Part shown: piece after piece, positions 24,538-35,824 of the stretch
Position numbering within the stretch: the first letter of the stretch is position 1
How the letters are laid out: every line of letters begins with the position of its first letter
Translations under genes and position numbers: made by a program
Source: Papaver somniferum
Lineage: Eukaryota > Streptophyta > Magnoliopsida > Ranunculales > Papaveraceae
Reading direction: 5' to 3'
Assembly: GCF_003573695.1 (NCBI RefSeq)
Contig: NC_039362.1
Span: 5,122,088-5,186,087, forward strand
Length of the DNA stretch: 64,000 nt
The notes under the pieces: model-generated
Told to the model about the DNA's origin: nothing
Databases searched by the model: none
The model's input: only the letters and a program-made list of their open reading frames with translations

Positions 24538-25761
24538 CTAGCAAATATGCTTACGCTGTGGTTCAGCTTTCCGTTTGCTCCTTTCCGCGACAGCATTTGT
24601 GGAAGGTTGAAGGTTGTATTGTTTGTTGATCAAACATCTGCTGCTTCCTCTAGCCTCTCGTGGTTCTTCAGCTTTTTCAGTCTTAGTCCTTTCTAATAGA
24701 GCAGGTGCAGTGGTTGCCGACCTATTGGCTACTTCATGGAGTTCTGAGAAAGTATGAAACCTGAGATTCACCAATAAAGCTCTGTAGACTGGAATCATTC
24801 CGTTGATGCATAAGTCCACAAGTTGTTGCTCCGTGACATTTGGATCATGGCAATCCAATGCTTGAACTCTGAACCTTTTCACATAATCGTTAGGATGTTC
24901 GTTGTTCTTTTGAAACATTCTTCCGAGATTAGAGAGGGTAATTTGCTCTGAAACGAAGAAATACTTCATATAGAAAGCATGAACCATTTCTACCCAACTG
25001 TTGATAGTTCCTGGTGCGATGTTGTTGTACCAGGTGTATGCTCTGCCTTTCAAGGATTTTGAAAATTCTTTGAGGCGAACAACATGGTTATGCTCATGTT
25101 CACCCAAATCTTCCAGGAACCGAGAAACATGTTCCCGAGCATTGCCGGTTCCGTCGTACAAAGTAAAGGTTGGAGAGATATAACCTTTTGGAACAGGAAT
25201 CCTTTGCATAGCAGCAGGGTATGGAGGCTGGTGATGATGGACATGTGGGGTCTTGTCTTTTCCACGGTTCTCCAGAAGGCGTTTCAAATCTTCCCGAGTG
25301 ATGAAGCTTGATGACTCCTTCGCTGATACGTCCTCTGCTTTGCGGACTTCATCATCATCTACTGTGTGAATCGGAATTACCTCAGGATCAGCGTCTGAGG
25401 ATTTTTCCTTCTCTTTTCCTTTTCCTTGGGTCTTCCCTGACATTGTATCAGTGAGAGCCTTCAGTTGATTAAATAGCTCCTTCTGTCCTCTAGCCATATC
25501 GGTTTGATTCTTTGCAAGAGTCTCTTGCACTTTGATGAGATCAGCATTGGTAGGTGGTGGATTTCCTCTGAATTCCTCAGGGTGTCGGCCGAACAAAGGA
25601 TGACCCTCCGCGTTGACGTGAGAAGGAGTAACATCACCACCGTCAGTGTTAGAGGCCGGAATCGTTCCCGGGATATCCTCGTAGTCGTTGTTGTTGTTGT
25701 TGCTAGTGCTAGAGCCATTTGCGCTGGAACCTATGACTAACCCAGACCTAAGACCAGCCAT
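24538..25761 (-). CDS. gag of gypsy copy B, intact
   Basis: An open frame of about 407 codons starting at MAGLRSG, the start shared with copy A; the frame also extends 14 codons upstream to 25803. It has a low-complexity Asn/Ser/Thr-rich N-terminus, a Lys/Glu-rich linker near residues 110-125, and the retrotransposon gag core at about 195-325 (TFTLYDGTGNAREHVSRFLE, GRAYTWYNNI, FYMKYFFVSEQ, NDYVKRFRVQALDCHD). The basic tail (RSKRKAEPQRKH) may bind RNA; no CCHC zinc knuckle is present. It stops early relative to a full gag-pol frame. Gag would form the virus-like particle; without RT it can only support movement in trans. Confidence 0.85.
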   Translation of the reverse strand: MAGLRSGLVIGSSANGSSTSNNNNNDYEDIPGTIPASNTDGGDVTPSHVNAEGHPLFGRHPEEFRGNPPPTNADLIKVQETLAKNQTDMARGQKELFNQLKALTDTMSGKTQGKGKEKEKSSDADPEVIPIHTVDDDEVRKAEDVSAKESSSFITREDLKRLLENRGKDKTPHVHHHQPPYPAAMQRIPVPKGYISPTFTLYDGTGNAREHVSRFLEDLGEHEHNHVVRLKEFSKSLKGRAYTWYNNIAPGTINSWVEMVHAFYMKYFFVSEQITLSNLGRMFQKNNEHPNDYVKRFRVQALDCHDPNVTEQQLVDLCINGMIPVYRALLVNLRFHTFSELHEVANRSATTAPALLERTKTEKAEEPREARGSSRCLINKQYNLQPSTNAVAERSKRKAEPQRKHIC

Positions 25762-25818
25762 CTTCAGGAATTGTGAGATTGCAACCGATAGAATGATCTC
25801 CACCTGTGGTCGACAATC

Positions 25819-28800
25819 TGTAGATGGGGAAAAACGATTTTCTGGTTTTTACAGAATTAAGGAGACGACGGTACGGAGGAGACTCCTTGAACCGAGTGAA
25901 ATGTTCAACCTCACACAGATGCAATGCAAGAAGGGATTGCTTTGAATTCGAGAGATCAATCTGTAGTACTTCGGCCTAAACCAAGACAATGGTCGTTCCA
26001 GAGTAAATTCGGTCACAAGAGAGGATGGGTCGATCTGTAGGAGGGAAGCTGAGAAATGTGTGGGATCAATGGTAATCAAAGATTGTAGGTGTGTTATGTA
26101 TTCTGAATGATTGAATCTATGTTGAGAGCGATTACTCAGATGTTGAGTTGTTAATCTCGTGTTGTCTGTTTGACATGAGATTATTGTATATTCAATCATG
26201 ATCCAGAGACTTACTTATATTGCTGGAATTGTAGACACCATGATCCCATGAAGTGTGACAGTTGATGGAATCAAAGAGTGGGGAAATGGAAATCGTGTTT
26301 GAAACCAGTTGCTCATCGTGCGGAGACTTGGTCGATTTTCCATCCACTACTTTGTTAACTCCTTCAACTGATTACACGACTTGCTCACATTACATCGTGT
26401 GTATGAACACACGTGCCGTAGACCGCCAGACCAAAACCCTAGTTAATATCCCCCCATGTGACACGATTGACGTCTCGTGGTTAATTAGTCAGTTGTTGAC
26501 TTTATGACTTTATGGGACGATGAGTCCATGTATTTGTTGAGTTGAACATGATCTTGCAAAATGTGTTTAGACTCATGAATTGAACGTGCTTGTTGAGACA
26601 GAGGTATGATTCTTAAGTAAACGTTGATATTTAAGGTGAGCAAGTATTGCTCATTCGATGAATTGTTGAATATTGATAGTTGAACCAATATTCCTTGGTT
26701 TGAGAAGATATTGCTCATCTGAGCAAATGTTGCTCATTTGATGAATTATTGGTAGCGTGACCAAGATAGAATATTAATTTAAAATACTGGTAATTGAACC
26801 GAGCATAATTAATAAAAGTACTGATCATGATATCGTCGTAAAGTTATTGGTGTTTGAATCTGAAATTATGATCCTTGGACTCAGAAACCCTAATTCGATT
26901 AATTGATGACCAATTGATAGTTTATTTGAAAATTAACCATGAGATGAAGGAGGGACCGGCTACATGGGATCATGTATCGTCCATGTAGCTCCCATATGCT
27001 CGAGTGAGCAAATACCAAGGTCTCTTGAAGATTTGGTGATTTGTTGATGAAAGAATGATTAAATGTTGGTTTAATCATTTATTAGAAAAATGCTCGTCTG
27101 AGCCTTAGGTGATAAAACCTAATTAATTATGAAGATATGAGGGACCGACCAAGGGGTCATGAAACTGACCCTAGATGGTCACGGGATCGAATAACGATCG
27201 CTTTATGAAAATTCCAAAATTATTTGGAAGAGTTTTGGACCTAATACGTGCAATTGTGCAAATTAGGTCAATTCATGAAAATATGTGGGACCGGCTCCGT
27301 ACGATCCAATGAGCCAACCTTGGTCGGTCAAGGTAACATGCTCATGTCGTAAAAACGTCTGTATCTCAGTTCTGAGAATTTTGGTATTTTCTGGCATGCG
27401 TTTGAGCAACCATTTGAGAAAATATGACAAAATTAGGATTTTGCTGAAACTGAGGAAACTTCATGAGATGAAGGAAAATAATTATAAAATGAAGGAATGA
27501 TGAAGCGTGGGATGGCTGAGGCCAAGGCATAGCCGGCCGGTCAGTGACCACGGCCCCATGGTGCCTTTCCTAAATTTATATTATTTTTTTATGATTTTAT
27601 GAAAATATCATGAAATCAAGGAGTTTGTTGAAATTAAGGAGTTTCCTTGAAGTGAAGGAGTTTCCATGGGATCAAGGAAACAAATAATATTAAAAGAATA
27701 AATAAGGGCGTGTGGGACCGGCTTTGAGCATGATCGGCCGGATGGGGCCCGGTCCCGTGCGTTTCCCTAATTTTATGTAATTTTTGTGTATTATTTCCAT
27801 GATTTGAAGGAATTTTCATAATTTGAGAGAAATACCATGAAATCAAGGAATTTCATGGGATCAAGGAAACTTAAAATAATAATAACAAAATAAAGGGACG
27901 TGTGGGACCGGCTAGGGCATGGCCGGCCGGCTGGGGCCCGGTCCCACGAGTTTTCCTAATTTTATATTATATTTTTCATGGTTTTATGAAAATACCATGA
28001 GATTAGGGAGTTTTCATGAGGTTAGGGAAATATTAATAAATTAATAAGGAACCATGAGGTGTGGGGCCGGCAGGGATCAAGGCATGGCCGGTTGGCCAAT
28101 AAACACGGCCCCACGACATTTTTCCCAATTTTATACTATTTCCTTGGTGCGAAGGAAACACCATGAAACTGAGGAGTTTCCTCAAAACGAAGGATATTTG
28201 TTCAAATGAAAGGATTTTCATAAGATCAAGAAAAATAACAAAAATATGATAAAATATAAAACTGGCGTGGGACTGGCCGTGGCACGGCCGACCGGATAGT
28301 GGGCCCAGTCCCCCAACGCCTTGGTCAATATATTATTATTTATTATTTTCTTTCCTATTTTGCATAGGTTCATCGTTTCGTCGTATTTTGAAATACTCGT
28401 TCGTGCATTCAGGTGATTGTTAGTGCATCATCGTCGAGTACACTTGCACCTTTTGATTCGGGGCTTACTCGAAGGTAACTCAGACGCCCGTATGTTGAAT
28501 ATTTATTACTAACACATGAAATTCTGCTGGGAAGAACCATAGATTGAAGTGACGAAATATTACGAAAATATTTGAATATTTTCAAAAATTCAGTGGATGA
28601 ATCCAAGAATTTAGGAATAATCAATTGATGGCTCTATACTAGTACGATCGTCTAGGAGCATTAATTATTCTGAGCGACATGAGATAGTTGAAGTGTCATA
28701 TCCTTTATATAGTCAGGGAAAACTGTTGTTTGTATCCTGAAGACGTCATTGCTCTATACTAGCAGGAAAGCTGTCTAGGAGCCGTCCAATCTCGTGATTC

Positions 28801-29016
28801 TATATAGAAGTAATTACTGAAGTGTTCAATATTCATGAGATATGATATTGCCTAGCCGAGAGACTACATATCTGCATGTACTCTGAGAGACAGTATTCTC
28901 AGTCAGAGATTCGATAAGAGACATGTGTCTCGATACTCGCGTCTGATTGCTGGATCAGAAGTTCGTATAATTATGGGTTTACGATTTTAACCTTTGTCGA
29001 AAATCCACCATCTACA
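25819..29016 (-). repeat. 5' LTR of gypsy copy B
   Basis: 3198 bp. The minus strand starts TGTAGATGGTGG and ends CCCCATCTACA. A TATA box (CTATATAAAGGA, plus coordinates 28701-28712) lies about 305 bp from the LTR start, which defines a short U3. The GC-rich modules are complete here, including the fifth one near 28262-28320 that is damaged in the other LTR. Confidence 0.92.
28701..28712 (-). promoter_or_regulatory. LTR promoter TATA box (gypsy copy B)
   Basis: The minus strand reads CTATATAAAGGA. The same motif lies at the same LTR offset in copy C (46377-46386 and near 57992), so it is the likely sense promoter of the family. Confidence 0.65.
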
Positions 29017-29021
29017 GGGAT
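29017..29021. repeat. Target-site duplication of gypsy copy B (right)
   Basis: GGGAT, matching 14649-14653. Confidence 0.9.
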
Positions 29022-30360
29022 GTAGTTGGAGAACAGTTGGTTGCAATACCTAACAAATTCTTTCAGCTATTGCATCAGCTAATTTTTGTCTTGTGAGCCT
29101 TGCAAGTTTTCTTGGTTGTATCAGGATGGTATTTTGATCTTTGTGCCTCAGCTCTGGATAACAATTGACCATATCATACTTGTATGAGGTGTGACTGGAT
29201 CTGACAGTTTATTAGTGCATTCAATAATGTTGTTCATTTTGTGGACATTTAATAATCAGACAATTTGTTAGTGCATATAATACAATCGAGGGTATATCAC
29301 CTGTCCCAGCTCCGGAACTGGCTTTAAGATGTACCTACAATGCGCAGAGGTATATCATAGTTTTTAAAATATCATCATCATTTTCAGGAAGGAGCAAACC
29401 ATCAGACGGACTCATATCTGTTCGACTGTTTGTATTGTTTTCTTTTAAGTTATTTGCATGCCAAGAATGACTGTGATCTTGAAGTATTCATACTATTTGA
29501 AGAAGAAACTGCTCTAATAGACAGATCTTTACTCGAAATGCTCATGTTTTGTTTAGTTAGACAATTCTATTCGAATTGGCAACTGTATAACGATAATTGA
29601 ATTGCGTTGTATGAACTTTTGTCAACCGTTTTAATGTTCATAAACTCTTTTTTCACTTTCTCTTCTTTTGTTACAGCCAAAGAGAAGCCAAGTGCTTCTG
29701 TTTTATTAGCTTAAAGGCGAAAACCAAATAAAAGTTGTAAGAAACAAAAAGTTATATTATCTTGTTTCTTATCTAATTATTTTTTCTTAATTTCATCAAC
29801 TTATAAACTAACATGTAAATATCCGTCTCGATTTTGCCACTTTATGTGTTCGTGTTAGTATTTGTTTGTTGTTGATTATAAATGTTTTGCTAGTAAATCA
29901 TGATATTTTATGTTTTGTTGCTGTGATAACATGAATATCAGATGGTACAGCTGGTAGCATCTTCTAAATTTGAGAACATAGATGATGTCTTATCACTAAG
30001 ATGATTCAGTTCCAACAACGAAGCATCAGTGAAAGAGAGCAAATACATGAAGTTGATATTTACAGTGAGGTTTTTGGAAGAAACTAAAAAGTGGATACAC
30101 AAGTATCATGCCTTCTGGAGATTTGGGTCAAAGCCGAGAAAATGTAATAAGCAGAGAATGCATTATTCCAACGAGAGATTGATTCAAACGTTGAAACAAA
30201 TTGACATGGCTAAATGGTTCAAATTATGTAAATAGTGTTTCATGTTTTTAGTGTTTAGAATAATAGATCAAGAGATTCCATTTCTACATGAATTTTTATT
30301 ATTATTTTTGTTTGCTGTTAAAAAAACAAAAATGTAGAGAGGAATTATATTGTTTTTGAA
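29022..30360. other. Unique sequence, continuation of the B insertion site
   Basis: This is sequence that was joined to 13900-14653 before B inserted. It is AT-rich with T-rich, intron-like stretches. Apart from the small candidate exon at 29942, I see no coding domain, repeat or RNA gene. A 68-codon frame at 30029-30235 shows nothing recognisable. Confidence 0.4.
29942..30004 (+). other. Candidate terminal exon of a disrupted host gene
   Basis: After an acceptor-like AATATCAG, a 20-codon frame reads MVQLVASSKFENIDDVLSLR and stops. The look is that of a short last exon: acceptor, coding bias, stop, then non-coding AT-rich sequence. No homologue is recognised and the exon is too short for certainty. 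Confidence 0.2.
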
Positions 30361-30368
30361 ATTCTTTT
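30361..30368. repeat. 8-bp target-site duplication (left) of TIR transposon
   Basis: ATTCTTTT, identical to 40167-40174. Confidence 0.8.
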
Positions 30369-30931
30369 GGTAGTGATTAAATGCAACCCACGTTTGGGTT
30401 AAATGCAACCGATATACCACTTTCAAAATTTTGATACATTTTATTTTAAATGTAACTAAATACAACCCAAAAAAGTCGAGTCAAATTTTACTCATAACAC
30501 AAAATAGCCAACCGTTTTCATCCACGATAAAAACCTCGCTGATGTGCATGGTTAAGAAATGAATGACCCAATTATATTTGTACCGCCTGTTAGTTATGTT
30601 GGAGTCATCCGAGTCTGGTCGACTCAGAACAAAAACTGTCAATAAATGATGGTTAACACGAAACTCAAAGAGTCAGTCCAGTCTGGTCGACCCTATGCTC
30701 GTGAATGATTTCTTTCACAGTAAGTGGCATCTGATGCCAATTCTGAGGTTAGTCGATTATCAATGACCATAAACTGCGTTAGTTAATAATTCTTGGCTGA
30801 CCTTTACAGCAAGGATTCATAAATTTCTGACTGACTCAACATAGATGTAAACCTGCAAATCTGACAAGTGTATTAAGATGACAGAAACCACTAGTACTTT
30901 GTATTGAGACGAAGTGAGTTGAATAAACTAT

Positions 30932-33338
30932 TGAAAAAGTGGGGGTCTAACAACACCACCCAATATTTCGCTTAGCAATCTGTATCGACTAACTCCGAAA
31001 TACTTTGCTAGAAAATCAACTAGACAGTCAGACTCAATCTAGATAAAAGTATCTCAAGGAGTTAATATCTCTCTCTTGATTTTATTTTTACTCAAGCTAA
31101 AAACAATAGAGAGTCTTTATCAAATACGAGGAATACTTGGACGGTACCAAAGACCAATGTATAAGGATTAATCAATATCAATCAACAACCAAAGGTTGGA
31201 TATCCAATTGATGATCACGAACGCACAACCTGTATTATTTCAATTATATAAAATATAATGCGGAAAAGAAATAACACAGACACCAGAAATTTTGTTAATG
31301 AGGAAACCGCAAATGCAGAAAAACCACGGGACCTAGTCCAGATTGAATACACACTGTATTAAGACGCTACAGACACTAGCCTACTGTAAACTAACTTCGG
31401 ACTGGACTATAGTTGAACCCCAATCAGTCTCCCACCGATCCAAGGTACAGTTGTACTCCTACGCCTATGATCCCAGCAGGATACTACGCACTTGATTCCC
31501 TTAGCTGATCTCACCCACAACCAAGAGTTGTTGTAACCCAGAATCACAGACTTGATAATAAACAGATCTGTCTCACACAGAAAAGTCGATAAGAGGATAA
31601 ATCTGTCTCCCACAGATAAACCCTAGGTTTTGTTCCGTCTTTAGATATAAAATCAAGGTAACATGAACCAATTGATAATCCGGTCATATATTCCCGAAGA
31701 ACAGCCTTGATTAATCAATTACCTCTCTACAATCCTTCCTGACTACACAAGTGGATTGTCGAGGAATCACAAACAGTGAGACGAATATGTTTGTGACTTC
31801 TTTATCTTGCCTATCGAATAATTCTCACGATATCAAGTCAATCAATCGATTGTACTCGTACGATTGAAGATGCAAGATCTGATCACACAACTACAATAAA
31901 GTATTATCGCTCTGGCTTCACAATCCCAATGAAATCTTTAAGTCGTTAACCTGATTTTAGAGAAGAAAATCAAAGGTTAATAGAGATCGACTCTAGCGGG
32001 CGCACTAGTAGCACACAGACGTGTGGGGATTAGTTTTGCACAATGGTAGATGTCTCCTTTATATAGCCTTCAAATCAGGGTTTTTCCTTAGTTACAAAGC
32101 AATCCTTATTCACCGTTAGATGAAAACCAGATTTAGATTCAAGCTAATATTTCTCAACCGTTAGATCGAAAACTTAGCTTGTCACACACACTTGGGTAGA
32201 CGTTTACTGGGTTCGTGAAAACCATGCCCAAACGTGTACGTGTATGTTGGTTCAACATAGTAACACAAAAGGTTAACCATATAAGCATTTCATATTAACC
32301 TTGTTCTTCTTCACCATAACTAGTTCAGTTGACTCAAATGAACTAGTTAAAGAGTTGTTCAATTGCTATGAGATCTTATGTAACTACACAAGACACAATT
32401 GAAACAAAGATGATTCGATTCGACTGAATCATCTCATGAACATTATAACCACAGTTTGCATAAAGCATTCCTTAGTAATTTAATGTTTCATGTTCAGAGC
32501 ACATCTTTAGATCATAACCTCTTAAGTTCACAAACAAGTTCGCGGACTTAAGTTAATCGGTTGAGTTTTCCAAACTCAGCAGAAATTCTCGGGTTGAGAA
32601 CTTCCGCCAATTCGCGGATTTAGCACACAAACGAGTTTTGGAAAATCCCAGCAGAAATTCTAGGTCGAGAACTTCCGGCAGTTCGCGGACTGAGTCTGCG
32701 AACTAGGTTCGCGGACTTGGCAAGCCAATTCCACAATCCTCCCGATTTCTCTTGATCAACAAAGTTCGAAAACTTCAGTTCAAGGAATACATGGTTATGT
32801 AATCTAAACTCTCATTTCAATCATTGAGACATTCTCAGAGGACGCTATTGTAGCCGTTATTCACAGACCGATTCACGTCAGAGCAATTTTCAAGGTGATT
32901 AAAACTTTTCATGACTTTCGTCACTAGGTGAAGATAAACTTGATCAAAGCGAAACGCTTTACCAACACACGATTTCAAGATAAAAGATAAGCAATGAATG
33001 CTCAGCTCGAAATGTCAATTGTGTATGATCTAGTCTATATAACATACGACTTTTGTCTCATAAGAAGTAGGATATAAAAGAGACAAACTTTTGAGTGATA
33101 GATAAGTTCAAGTCTCCACATACCTTTTTGTTGATGAAGTTCCATGGTTCCTTGTATAGATCTTCCTCGTTGTATGATGAATCGCCATGAAGTCCTTGAG
33201 CTCAATTACACTTTTCTATCCTAGTCTGAGACTTAGCTATGTAGGGTAGAAATCAAGACTTATAGTTTTGATCACTAATATTGACAAACATGCTTGAGAT
33301 AGCAACGCATGCGAGATAGACCGAGCTATGCTCTAACA
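30932..33338 (-). repeat. 3' LTR of copy F2
   Basis: 2407 bp. The minus strand starts TGTTAGAGCATAGC and ends TTTTTCA. It contains GTTCGCGGACTT-type repeats at 32540-32720 and the TATA motif near 32058 (plus strand CTCCTTTATATAG). Confidence 0.93.
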
Positions 33339-33352
33339 ATCTCCCCCTTTGT
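33339..33352 (-). other. Polypurine tract of copy F2
   Basis: The minus strand reads AAAGGGGGAGAT immediately before the 3' LTR, the expected position of the second-strand primer. Comparable tracts recur further inside the element. Confidence 0.8.
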
Positions 33353-35824
33353 CAATTTTAGTGACAAAACTATTAATACATATGGAATACAAAAAAGATA
33401 AACTTTAGTGGCTCCTATTCCATAGTCTAATCTTCAACGTTCCTTGAATTCTTCGTCCTTCCAAGTACTCCAATGATCCCAAAGGTTGTAAGTTTAGAAC
33501 CATCGTTGTTGAAGATCCGTAGATATAACAATGAGAGAAATCGAGATTCTCGATCATTATTATACAGTGTCATAGTATTATTATATAACATCAAAGTCCA
33601 ATTGTATCACGACTTTAACAATAATACTACGGTGATATGTATCACTCTCCTTTATTCAATACTCCATCTCAATCATGGAAACCACTCCCCCTTACACAAT
33701 GATCCGAAAACCATATGTATTTGTAGTGTGAACTACAATATTTCTCCCCCCTTTTGTCAATAAAATTAGCATAGGTACAAGAATGAGATCATAATGAAAT
33801 TTCCACAAGAGACATTTCATGACCAAAAGAAAATACATACCAACTTAATTTAGATGCAATCTAATAGCCGAAGCTAACAACATTCATCAAGGAGTTTTAA
33901 GATACAAGATAACCCCTATAAAATTCCACAGCCGCACTCCCCGCAAGATATTACCATTAAGCACAAGTTCAAAAGAACTCTCCCCCATTTGATGTCATTC
34001 CCGAGAGAACAACAAGAGCGACCTTAATTTCGAAAGAAAAGAAGGATTTTATATTGGACACCAAAAACCATAGAATGATTTTCTATATCCAAAGATCAAC
34101 CAAATTAACCACAAGTAAATCCATGATTAATTCAATTTGAATACGCAACTAAATCAAAACCACAAAAGTGCTCAACATAAGTAAACTCACGGAGCTACGA
34201 CTAAGTCAATCACACGAAGATGACTAACTTAACCGTCCAAATACTCAACATAATGAAAACCATACGGAATATATGACTACATTAACCAAAGAACATGATA
34301 GTGTATCCTTTCATATACTCAACACAAGAATTTGTGGAATATATGAAAACTCAACTAGATTAATTACAAGAGAACCTATAATTAATCTAATTGGAATACA
34401 AATAACCTAACTAATCACCGAAATAATCAATTTAATTATTTTGGGATCAACATAAAAGAACTTATGGAACCCCGACTAAGTTCATCATAGAATATGACAA
34501 CCTTAACCGTACATGTACTCGACATACGAAAGAAAACTTATGGAGTACAAACTAAATAACCAAACTAGTTGATTAATTTAATTCCTAATGCTCGACATAT
34601 AGCATCTTATGGAACAACCAACAAAGCCAAGGTAAATCGACTTAGTTGTAAGGTGCTCAACATAAGACACACAATGGAGCCTTCACGGTAAAACATAATA
34701 AAATGGATCAATGAAGATCAATACCGTGGATAACATACAAGGATCTATTTTCCATCATAACGACATAATAGACTTTATCCTTGTTGAACAAAAGATTTTA
34801 TCCTATTTTCCATCAAATACATGATTGCATAGGCATAACTTTTGTATATGTCAAAAGTCCATTCGTCCTTTCATCAATACGAATACCGATTCATGAACGA
34901 CTTTACTTTTGACTGCAATATGGGACCTTCAAGTTCACGGACGTAAACAATACATATCCCATAAAAATATTGCAATATCACAAACCATTAAAATACTGCA
35001 ATAAACATCATCCTCCAAATATTTTTAGAATTTAATACCAATAAACCTAAAAAATAACATAAGAAGATGAAAACAAAAATAGCTATGTGTAGTCACAATC
35101 ATCGCTATTCAAAGCACTAGTTATTCTTCCAACTAATCCAAAAAGAAGACATCCTAGGCGACAATGCCTTTGAGAAATTCAGCATCATTCCCAAACTCCT
35201 TGTTGTCAACAGCCATTGGAACATAGGTTCACGAAGATAGAGAGTTTATATCAACGAACTGTCTTGGCTGATTATGTCGTACCAAGGCTCTCTGAATTTC
35301 TAAGGACTTTGACACAAAAGCCTTTATTTCACGAATCTCCTTTCTTACTTCCTTCAACTCATCAAGAACATCGGAAAACTTCTGAGAGTTAGAAGGCACA
35401 ACCCTGGGATTTCTTGTATTCCTTCTTTTTTTTCAGGGACTTAGAAACAGGAGATTTTTCTTTTTCCTTGATTGAAGATTTAACAATCATGTTGACATCC
35501 TTTCCATCTGACATGGTGCTTTGAGAACAGTTATAAACAACTGGATTTGTGTGATTGAATCACCTAACTCAACAAGCAATCTTATATAGGATGTCAAAAA
35601 GGAAAAAGGAATGTAGGGTTCGAAACCTATTGACAGGTTCGTATACGCCCAACTCTAAAACCCTATAAAGAGTAGAATTGTCGATAATAACCCTTTATTT
35701 TATTTGATAGACAGAAAATAACAAATCTAAGAAAAGAAGGAAAAACTTTACTGAAGCCTGAATCACACTCAATCTTGTCTCTTTTCGATCAGGCACATGA
35801 GACAAGATTTTCCCAACAACACAA
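33353..35824 (-). other. F2 internal non-coding region downstream of gag
   Basis: About 2.5 kb with no protein domain. It holds extra pyrimidine runs on the plus strand (near 33684, 33745 and 33981), equivalent to extra polypurine tracts on the element's sense strand, and is collinear with 4805-8220 of copy F1. Around 35150-35520 there is weak coding character on the minus strand (Lys/Glu-rich, many Leu) that I read as decayed gag or coiled-coil sequence. Confidence 0.6.

Larger units (their letters stand above)
14654..29016 (-). mobile_element. Complete non-autonomous Ty3/gypsy copy B with antisense PMD gene
   Basis: A 14.4-kb minus-strand element with two full LTRs (14654-17793 and 25819-29016), 5-bp duplications GGGAT, and ends TGTAGATGG...CCATCTACA. 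Internal order on the minus strand: gag, an inverted protease/integrase-tail block, an antisense PMD gene, then a purine-rich tract (AAGCAGGGGACTTAA) abutting the 3' LTR. No reverse transcriptase, RNase H or integrase catalytic core can be read. The long LTRs and antisense extra gene fit the Tat/Ogre side of plant Ty3/gypsy elements, but the lineage is an inference. By eye the LTRs differ at about 6% of positions over the first 235 bp, so it is the oldest of the three measurable insertions. Confidence 0.9.

Noticed and set aside
30029..30235. 68-codon frame as a host gene
   Set aside because: Basic, unremarkable composition, no domain, and no convincing splice context.
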